Both the position numbers and the translations under genes were made by a program. The notes beneath the pieces are model-generated. The model saw nothing but the letters and a program-made list of their open reading frames with translations. It searched no databases and was not told the DNA's origin. A DNA stretch of 64,000 nucleotides from Apoda limacodes (taxonomy: Eukaryota > Arthropoda > Insecta > Lepidoptera > Limacodidae): NCBI GenBank assembly GCA_946406115.1, contig OX291551.1, forward strand, positions 4,278,001 to 4,342,000, read 5' to 3'. Every line of letters begins with the position of its first letter. Position 1 is the first letter of the stretch. Shown one piece after another: positions 56,030 to 64,000 of the stretch.

Positions 56030-56215
56030 TTATTTTTTTTTATACCACTAAGGTGGCAAACAAGCCTACGGTCCGCCTGATGGTAAGCGGTCACCGTAGC
56101 CTATGGACGCTTGCAACACCAGGGGCATCACTCGCGCGTTGCCGACCCTTCAGAAATCTAATAACTTCTTTTTTGAAGAACCCCACACTGTAGTCCTTAG
56201 AGAAAACCTTGGCAG
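56030..56215 (-). mobile_element. LINE C-terminal/3' UTR fragment, inverted
   Basis: Contains the reverse complement of 1770-1940: GGTCCGCCTGATGGTAAGCG, CACTCGCGCGTTGCCGACCC and CTGTAGTCCTTAGAGAAAAC. It starts at a T run (56031), the A tail of the element. Confidence 0.7.
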
Positions 56216-57129
56216 GGATAAATATATCACTAGATACCTCTCATAGGCAACTATCAAGATAAATAGGTTTCATACAGGTAACTTTAAGCCCTGAAGTACA
56301 GGAGCACAAGGAAAATCCTGAAAACTAGTATCACACATTTTTTCATGATTTAACATACTGACAGACACCAAAATTACTGAAAGGTATGTCCGAATTTTAG
56401 GTCTATTTTTTGACATATAGCACAAAGTCTGTAGTCATCTAGTATAGGCAGAAAGCCCTGAGAGCTAGAATTCCAACTCTTCTCTCACTACGGCCTGACT
56501 GTAGACGATGGAACATACCACTATACGTCGTTGGAACCGCCTCCGAAAGCTCTATCTTAGGACACCTAAATCGTCATTATAGCTCCTACCGTTTGGCTAT
56601 AAAACCTAAAAATGTAAAACAACGTTATTTTATAGTCAAGCCGCAAATCGTGTGACTGTGATGGCTATAGCCGATAGAGACCCCAACTGTCAGTAGCGAT
56701 TTATACACTGAGAGAAATGCGTAGTCTAGTCAGTAATGGTTAAACCGTAAATACCAGTGTACGTACGTATCCCACTTAAATCTGTATGCTACATACGTAT
56801 TACGTAGACAACACCATGTCGACCAAAAATCCGAATAGACGCAATACCATTTTGCGTAATGGCATAACCGTACTACCATTATTCCTGCGGGCTCTTACAT
56901 CATCCGTAAGATACATCATGCTTAAGTACGTTCCTGCAGTTTTACTCTAATTACTACGTTTTCAGCTGCATGCCGAGTACTGCAAAAACAATAACGTTAT
57001 AATTAGTCTTGAATATTTGCGTGTCCCGGCAGATCACTTTCAAATTTGAATTTCTATTAAAAAAAATTACTTTACGACCTTAATTATCGGTAAGTATAAC
57101 GTTTCTGCAATGCAGCAAAAGTGCTCTAA
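56216..57129. other. No gene recognised
   Basis: Less AT-rich than average but no readable domain. Confidence 0.35.
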
Positions 57130-57930
57130 TGCTGTACATGACATTGCTAAGTCTGTCTTGGTAGGTACTACTTACTGCATTGCCGTTTAAATGTACTGTA
57201 GTGCTTGTTTGGTTGTCCAACATAGATTAGATGAAACACCTAGTTCGTGTTGTTTCATCAACGTTTAGATGCGCGGCAAAGCAGATGTGTTACCACAGTT
57301 ATATTAGGTCAAACTAACTGTTTGGCGGTTCAAGTAACCGAAATAGATCTAACTCCTGTCAGTATTGGCAGATCAAACGGTTTTGCTGTGTTCGAATATC
57401 TTCAACACATTGCCAAGTTTGTCCTGGTACTACTAACTGCATTGCCGTTTAAATGTGCTGTATTGTCTGTTTGGTCGTCCAACATAGACTAGATGGAACA
57501 CATAGATTATGTTGTTTAAGCAAACGGCTTTGACGTTTAGATGCGCGGCAAAGCAGATAGATGTGTTACCACAGTTAAATTAGGTCAAACTAACTGTTTG
57601 GCGATTCCAGTTACCGGAGTAGATCTAACTCCTGTCAGTATGGGCAGATCAAACGGTTTTGCTGCGTTCGAATAGCTTGAGCACATTGCCAAGTTTGCCT
57701 TGGTACTACTAACTGCATTGCTGTTTTAATGTGCTGTATTATCGTCCAACATAGACTGAAAGGAACAAATAGATTGTGTTGTTTCAGCAAACGGCTTTGA
57801 CGTTTAGATGCGCTGTAAAGAAGATGTGTAACCACAGTAAAGTTGGGTTAAACTTGCTGTTTACTCGTCTAAATTCACGGAGTAGGTATAAATCTCCCAG
57901 CCAGTCTTGGTGCAACTAGCGGCATCGCCG
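57130..57930. repeat. ~275-bp repeat, three diverged units
   Basis: TACTAACTGCATTGCCGTTT, GTCCAACATAGACTAGATGG, GACGTTTAGATGCGCGGCAA and TCAAACTAACTGTTTGGCG recur in order from about 57142, 57411 and 57687, with a fourth partial start near 57900. Units differ by many substitutions, so the array is old. Short ORFs inside (57247-57492) match nothing I know. Confidence 0.85.
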
Positions 57931-58599
57931 CCTACGTGTTATAACTAACGTGTTTGTGTTGCCACATTACAGAAAATTATCTGTAACTTATCACAAGGGT
58001 AATACTTATGGTTCACAATCCTTAAAGAACTAATGTTCATAAAATTAATAAAGCAAAGGTTGACTTATTTTGTTTTATTCAACATATTTCATTATACATG
58101 TGAAACCGGCCAGTTATATACCGCAAGTGGTAAAGTGTTGCATGCAATTTAATGTAATGTAATGGTTTGCTTCTTAGGTAGATGCGACTGCTGGGTCTCA
58201 ATTGCCTTTAGTAACTCATTGTATATTTACATGAAAGGGGGTGTGATAAGGGGTGATGACATGGAGTAGTCTGTAGCAGAAGAGAACCATAGGTGCTTAA
58301 AGTTTTTTTTTTATATAAGTAAAGTTGCTGCTTTATAAGCCGCAAGTCCAGTCCCATATAGAAAGAAAGAAAGAAAAGAAAAATATTTACTTAGCGCTCA
58401 TTAAGAATATGTACTTAAAAATAATATAAAACTAAAAATATCATAAAAATTAATTAACAGAATAAGTTGAAGGCAACTTGACAAAGTCAACGCTCCGTCC
58501 AACGACTACCTACATACAGAATCCCGAAGCTTTTTAGCTAGAACTTCGAAATCGCTTCGAGTGTCTCGAGATTGCGAAAATGTGTTTAAATGACAGGCT
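57931..58599. other. No gene recognised
   Basis: AT-rich, with a GAAAGAAAGAAAGAAAAG purine run at about 58360. Confidence 0.35.
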
Positions 58600-58800
58600 A
58601 GTGGAAACTGTCTAAGCGGTTGGAGCTAAGTTCTTTAAAGCTCGCCGCAAACATAGAACACAAAAACTATCTAATCAGACTCTCAATCTCATGAAGGTAA
58701 GGCGCGAAATGAAATTGCAGTCTTCAGCGGATAAGAAGAAAAGAATACACGCGGCTCAATAGACAGATTTCGGAACCCATATGACGCGATATACGCTACT
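58600..58800 (+). pseudogene. LINE endonuclease-RT linker fragment
   Basis: Broken reading: FKARRKHRTQKLSNQTLNLM, then KVRREMKLQSSADKKK. It resembles the KLSxxTLxLMxxRREMK linker of LINE ORF2 proteins. About 60 codons, ends unclear. Confidence 0.5.
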
Positions 58801-59262
58801 TAAACACATCACGTTTTGACGAGGCTATAAAGCGAAATAAAGGTTCGTGTTTCCCAAATATCTTTTTCTATTGGGCAACGGCAGTAGACGAAGCTGATGA
58901 AACGATATTAGTCCCGTTTTAGCTATTGGGCTACTGAACCCTAAAAAGTAGCCAATCAGTAAAACATAATATAATCTGTGTGTGTCCATTTCAGGCCGTA
59001 TTTTTTTAGCATGCAAATTTATTAAATTTTTTAATTCCGAGCAATAAAACTATTCACTTAGTTCCTGTTGCTAGACATGATTGAAATTGCTGTTTCGGGA
59101 AACTTTTAGATAGATCTGGTAACATTTTTTTTTCGCGTTTAGTGATAATAGTCTATGTGTTAGATCTTTGCTTGCTGTTGCTTCAAACCCGTAGGATTAG
59201 TTTCTCTTTGGCTTTGCGTGCATTTGAATACATATGAAATCAAAGAATATGAGTGATAATGG
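58801..59262. other. No gene recognised
   Basis: Nothing identified. Confidence 0.3.
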
Positions 59263-61150
59263 CAGATCAAGATACCAAAGAAATGTTAGTTAAATGGGAT
59301 TGGGAAGAAGAATCAACTGATATTATCTAAGGTGAGTCATTTCTTGTAGTTTCGTAGTCTGGCTGCATTTCACTTAGTCTGAGATCCCAGAGCTTCCAGT
59401 CCAGACGGCACTAATTGGTTAGGGTGTGGATAAGGGGGCGCTGTTTTGAGTGAAAATAAAAAAAAAAATCTTTGCGCCTCCTTATAGTTACTCTAACCCA
59501 CTTATTTTCTGATATACTAAATGTATGTGATTGAATAGTGTTGGTTTATACTATGATTGTATGCCTACCAGCTTATTTGAACAGGTGGCCATTTTCGAAA
59601 TATCTGGTAATCAAGGTACGTAAAAAAACTGCTAACCTCACTGATGATGGCTGATTTTTACCAATCAGTCATCAATACCGTTATATGCCGTTTGCTTAAC
59701 ATACGCGTTAAAAAAAATAACTTATGAAGTAACAAACGGACAAACTTTCGTATATTTATAGGATTATATTGACCCCTCTCTCTTACGGTTTACTCTGGTC
59801 GATGATATGAATATGCATGTATGTAACATTTCTAATTGAAGCAGTCAATATTTATCCCTCAGCAGTCAATATACCTACATGTGTAATCTCTTAAGGGGGT
59901 TCCTAGGGTCCACTAGCGCCACCAATGGATATTTTTAATTTTCTTTTCATACAAAGCGAATTTCAAAAATGTACTTTTACAGAAATATGAAACAAGGTAT
60001 AAACTATTTTAAGAATGTATTGTTATGTCTCCAGAATATAACTCCTAGTCGTTGACAGCACTTCTGCTGAAAGCGGACACTTTTAGCAGATATGCTATCT
60101 GCAACTCGCAGATATATTCTAGAAATAAAATAAACATGTCTGAAAACTTTTTTATAATTCTGTAGAAGCAGCATTTCGTAATTCGCTTTGCTAGTTGACC
60201 TTGGGAACCTTCTTAATAACTGAAGACCAAATATAACACATTGTAATAAATCTAGTGCACTAGAGGCAAGCGTTGTAATAAATCTAGTGCACTAGAGGCA
60301 AGCGTTGTAATAAATCTAGTGCACTAGAGGCAAGCGTTGTAATAAATCTAGTGCACTAGAGGCAAGCGTTGTAATAAATCTAGTGCACTAGAGGCAAGCG
60401 TTGTAATAAATCTAGTGCACTAGAGGCAAGCGTTGTAATAAATCTAGTGCACTAGAGGCAAGCGTTGTAATAAATCTAGTGCACTAGAGGCAAGCGCACT
60501 ATTACTGGTCACAAAGATGGGCAAATATTATAATTGCTAAAGGTTCCTTTACTTGACATTAGGCCTGAGATGAGACCTAAAAATATGTACAAATATTCTC
60601 ATTTTATTAAAAATGTATGTATTTGTAATTATTTTTTTTCGAAAATTTGATCACATTTGATATGCTTCGACTTTTGAATGAAAGTTATTGAATGAAAAAT
60701 AATAGTTACTTACAGTGTGTAATTTCCTAATTATGCATACAATGCCTTTTTTTACAGGACTTACATGACGTCGATGTATGATTTCCAACGGTAGAACACT
60801 GCCTATAATAATAGCATAATAGTAATCAAAGATCTAATCATAAAACTGGCAATAGAACGTAGAAGAACTTCTAGAGATATAACCTATAAAAACCAAGTCG
60901 ATGAATATTTAACGGCGGCAGCAGGTATGTAAAGTATAGTTCTAAATGAAAATCATTAATGTATTAATACATATATATCTTGCAAATATATTCAAAAACT
61001 TATATTTGTTGTTCCAGAACCTGTTGCTGAAAACGCAGCCACACTATTGTTACTACCATACCTCTTTCACAACGCGTGACCCTCAACCCCCAAACTGCGT
61101 GACGCACTAAATGAAAGGCATCTTTGTATTAATTTTGTAATAATAAAAAT
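59263..61150 (+). pseudogene. Decayed spliced gene of unknown function
   Basis: ATG at about 59262 opens MADQDTKEMLVKWDWEEEST and meets a stop (TAA) just before a good donor AAG|GTGAGT (59330). An acceptor TTTTTTTACAG (about 60759) leads to a reading with IKDLIIKLAIERRRTSRDIT and YKNQVDEYLTAAA, donor GCAG|GTATGT (about 60925). Acceptor TTGTTCCAG (about 61017) joins in phase to EPVAENAATLLLLPYLFHNA, a TGA, and then PKLRDALNERHL in the same frame, with AATAAAA after it. Three junctions and a poly-A signal suggest a once-spliced gene, host or transposon. I do not recognise the family. Confidence 0.45.
60241..60496. repeat. 32-bp tandem array, 8 apparently identical units, palindromic core
   Basis: Unit TTGTAATAAATCTAGTGCAC plus TAGAGGCAAGCG. 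It contains the perfect 14-bp palindrome TCTAGTGCACTAGA and an AATAAA. I see no difference among the eight units. It sits in the putative first intron of the decayed gene. Confidence 0.98.
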
Positions 61151-61299
61151 TTAATTTAAGCTAACCAAATGTGTGTGTGATGATTAAATGTGGTTTTAAT
61201 TCTATATTGTGTTTTCTATTATTAATAAAAAATAAGGCCCTGTTTAAGTATTAATATCATTGTTCTGACAATACCACAATATAGAAAAACTACGGTACT

Positions 61300-61483
61300 C
61301 TCAAGTTGCAGTATTTACTACCATTACCGTTATGAAGTAACATCATGATATTCTGTAAGTGCATTGTGTCCCGTTTTTACCATAATATAGAAATACCATA
61401 ACCTGAAGATAGATAGATGAAGTTATTGCCATAATGTAGTAACACCCATTAGATTTTGAAGGTGCAGTCTGTTCTGCTTTTCC
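61300..61483. repeat. Left inverted arm of the 53-bp repeat locus
   Basis: 61301-61365 is one inverted 53-bp-type unit (TTGCAGTATTTACTACCATT). 61428-61482 is the reverse complement of 61658-61713 with few changes. A spacer of about 175 bp separates the arms. Confidence 0.75.
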
Positions 61484-61657
61484 CTAAATAAAGTGTCATC
61501 ATGCAACAAGATAAGACGCCAACGCATTTCAATTTTTTAAAACTACAAATGCATAAGGTAAGTAGCTTATATCGCGCGTGAGCACCGGACTATTAGTTTT
61601 TAGCGTTGGCATCCTAATAAATTCACTGCAGAGTTGCATGATAACACTTCATTACGA

Positions 61658-62415
61658 GAAAAGCGTCACAGACTGCACCTTAAAATCTTACGGGTGTTAC
61701 TACATTATGGTATATGCGGCACATACTGCAACTACAGAATATCATGGTGGTGCTACATTACGGTAATGGTGGCACAAACTGCAAATACAGAATATTATGG
61801 TGATGCTACATTGCGGTAATGGTGGCACATACTGCAACTACAGAATGTCATGGTGCTACTACATTGCGGTAATGGCGGTACATACTGCAACTATAGAACA
61901 TCATGATGCTACTACATTGCGCTAATGGCGGTACATACTGCAACTACAGAATATAATAGTGGTGCTACATTACGATAATGGTGATACATAATGAAACTAC
62001 AGAATATAATGGAGCTACTACATTGTGGTAATGGTGGTACATACTGCAACTACAGAATATAATGTTGGTGCTACATTGCGGTAATGTTGGCACATACTGC
62101 AACTACATAATATCATGCTGTTGCTACATTGCGGTAATAGCGGCACATACTGCAACTACAGAATATAATGGTGGTGCTACATTACGATAATGGTGGTACA
62201 TACTGAAACTACATAATATAATGTTGTTACTACATTACGGTAATGGTGGCACATACTGCAATTATAGAATATCATGGTGTTACTTCATTACGGTAATGGT
62301 GGCTCATGCTGCAATTATAGAATATCATGATGATACTACATTACGGTAATGGTGGAACATACTGCAACTACAGAATTTCATGGTGGTGCTACATTACGAT
62401 AATGGTAGAACATAC
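61658..62415. repeat. 53-bp minisatellite, 13 units plus ends (right arm)
   Basis: Unit ACATTGCGGTAATGGTGGCA, then CATACTGCAACTACAGAATA, then TCATGGTGGTGCT. From 61702 to 62390 is exactly 13 x 53 bp, followed by a partial unit. Units vary by several bases each. ORFs within it are by-products of the repeat. Confidence 0.93.
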
Positions 62416-63039
62416 GGCCAGTTCAGGACGTTATCAATGTGTACATGGCAACGGACGTGTGTTAGACCATTACGCCTCATACATTACCAAGCATGGTGTT
62501 ACAACATGTAGTAATATTGATTCTGTTTTGCCATTATTTAAGTAAGGAGGACCATTATTTAAGGACTCCACGTCTAGTATTTTTTCTCAGTGTAGCTAGG
62601 TAGATATACCTACACTTTCGATATATGTGTATATCGACTACTATATGTTGTCTTTCAATAAGTTTTTGTGTGGGCTAGATTTTCAGTCCCCACAGTAAGT
62701 ACAATAAGTTAAGTACTAAATCTAGAAGGTTCTATGGAACAACCTCTCCCTCTGATGGGGTTTTTTATTTTTATTATAAATATAGAACAAAATTTGTATT
62801 TGCATTCAGTCAATCAAGAAGCTTTAAGAAGTATCCATCAGATACTAATATATAATGTTCAAAGTGAAATATTTGTAAATATAAAAATAAAATCGGTCTG
62901 TAGTGTGCATATATGCGTTTTCCTTATATCTCAAGCGCCTCAGAAGAAACTCTTGTCACGGGCAAAACCTTGTGCCACAGATTTCGAAGGGTCTGTCCGC
63001 ACACACTTGCTTTAGTATTAGGAGTGCTGATCTCGGGGC
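62416..63039. other. No gene recognised
   Basis: The plus-strand ORF at 62734-63015 matches no family I know and has no gene context. Confidence 0.35.
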
Positions 63040-63314
63040 TGACGGTATTGGTCGTGTAGCTTAATTATATATAACTATAATTTTGGACATATCACACAGC
63101 GCCATCTGGTCCCAAACTAAGCAAAGCTTGTCATAAGAAAACCAGACAACGGATGCAAATACTTATATACTTTTTTTGTAAATACATACTTAAATACACT
63201 CAGACTAAAGAAAGACACACACAAATGTTTATCACAAAATTTTGTCTAGTGCGGGAATCGAACACACACCATCTGCACAGCAGCCGGCCACACTACCAAC
63301 TAGGCTATGAGGCA
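63040..63314 (-). mobile_element. tRNA-derived SINE
   Basis: Minus strand: A box TAGCCTAGTTGG (63307-63296) and B box GTTCGATTCCC (63263-63253), then a body with ACCAGATGGCGCTGTGTGAT (about 63110-63090). It is a SINE rather than a tRNA gene, because the acceptor-stem pairing is missing and a long unrelated body follows. Confidence 0.75.
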
Positions 63315-64000
63315 CTATTAAAAACAACACATAGTGAAAGGGTACGTCCCTTACAACGATTATTTCCATTTGAGATTCACTCCACAGATATTAGTAAACC
63401 GACAAACAAAAGTCAGATTAATTTGACCAATAACGTAACTCATAATTCGATCGGGTCGTGTAGTTGAATTTGTAATTTAATTTAATATTTTCTCAACATT
63501 AAGTTTGTTTTTTGCAACATTCATATAATTTTATTTCAAGGTGGGAAGTAAGTTGTGGTTTGTATGATTAAAGTAATCGGCCACCTTATTTATTCTTAAT
63601 GAAATAATATCTGTGTTACTTCACTGATTGACATTTAAGTACGTCAAGCAAATTTGCTATTATTTATATCATATGTGTCGAAGAACCTGCAAAACACATA
63701 AAGATATCTATCACATATCTGAACTGCGAAACTAAGCCTTACTTACACCTTCACGCCACATCTGATCCGATTTGACTTAAATTAATGGAGATAGTATAAT
63801 AAACAGTAAGCAGATTAATTATGCTGATATTCTGAATTGATACATTGGCATTTTTTTCCTGGAAAATTACCGAATTCATTTAGCTATAACTGATTTCCTT
63901 ACTATGCTATTATTATTGAAGAGTTATCGTAGTAATCCCACACCAATGTTTATAACCGTAATCAGCGCGGGCGGAGCGGAATCCCTTTAAGTTTCGCCGC
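63315..64000. other. No gene recognised
   Basis: AT-rich up to the window edge; the last 40 bases turn GC-rich (GCGCGGGCGGAGCGGAATCC). Confidence 0.35.

Noticed and set aside
60241..60496. CRISPR array
   Set aside because: Whole 32-bp units are identical and adjacent, so there are no spacers; it is a simple tandem repeat.
61578..62545. ORFs across the 53-bp array (YYIMVYAAHTATTEYHG-type repeats)
   Set aside because: They arise from the tandem repeat read in frame; 53 is not a multiple of 3, so no repeated protein is encoded consistently.
63253..63307. Functional tRNA gene
   Set aside because: A and B boxes are present but the acceptor stem does not pair and a long unrelated body follows, so it is a SINE.

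Overview
This is an AT-rich eukaryotic nuclear window dense in transposable elements, most likely from a moth or butterfly. The evidence is the spliced gene structure, tRNA-derived SINEs, Jockey, CR1-like and RTE-like LINE remnants, a BEL/Pao remnant, a mariner remnant, MITEs and several minisatellites, with no operons or bacterial gene spacing. The order is an inference from the repeat types and from the secreted aminoacylase. No database search was possible.

Only one host gene can be supported as intact. It is an aminoacylase-1-like metallopeptidase-fold enzyme (M20A family) on the minus strand, from the ATG at 36250 to the stop at 12195. Nine exons join in phase, eight with ordinary GT..AG junctions and one with a weak donor (GTGATG), into a 419-residue protein. 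It keeps every metal and catalytic residue of ACY1 and gains an N-terminal signal peptide and three N-glycosylation sequons. Its introns make up about 23 kb and hold most of the transposon load of the left half: a degraded mariner (13.9-14.3 kb), a MITE (14.7 kb), a SINE (18.4 kb), LINE fragments (21.3 and 23.9 kb), a 4-kb Jockey element (25.4-29.5 kb), a 32-bp palindromic minisatellite (31.5-31.9 kb) and another MITE copy (33.4 kb).

Left of the gene (1-12 kb) lie a LINE C-terminal fragment, a MITE, a Jockey copy interrupted by a CR1-like insertion with a 6-bp target duplication, a decayed CR1-like LINE (4.6-7.3 kb), a 12-bp-arm hairpin at 9.2 kb and a 1.2-kb TIR element with TAA target duplications (9.9-11.2 kb).

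Right of the gene (36-64 kb) there is no intact host gene. The region holds a nested composite at 42.4-45.4 kb (a minus-strand LINE split by an interspersed repeat and by an endonuclease-bearing LINE), a candidate 3.1-kb TIR element (46.2-49.3 kb), a second internally deleted copy of the endonuclease-bearing LINE abutting a decayed BEL/Pao element (51.8-55.3 kb), a threefold ~275-bp repeat (57.1-57.9 kb), a decayed spliced gene of unknown function (59.3-61.1 kb), an array of eight apparently identical 32-bp units, each with a 14-bp palindrome (60.2-60.5 kb), a 53-bp minisatellite flanked by inverted arms (61.3-62.4 kb), and a tRNA-derived SINE (63.0-63.3 kb).

No prokaryotic-style defence or biosynthetic system is present. 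The most distinctive items are the secreted ACY1-like gene with an altered substrate-site motif and the two unrelated 32-bp palindromic arrays.
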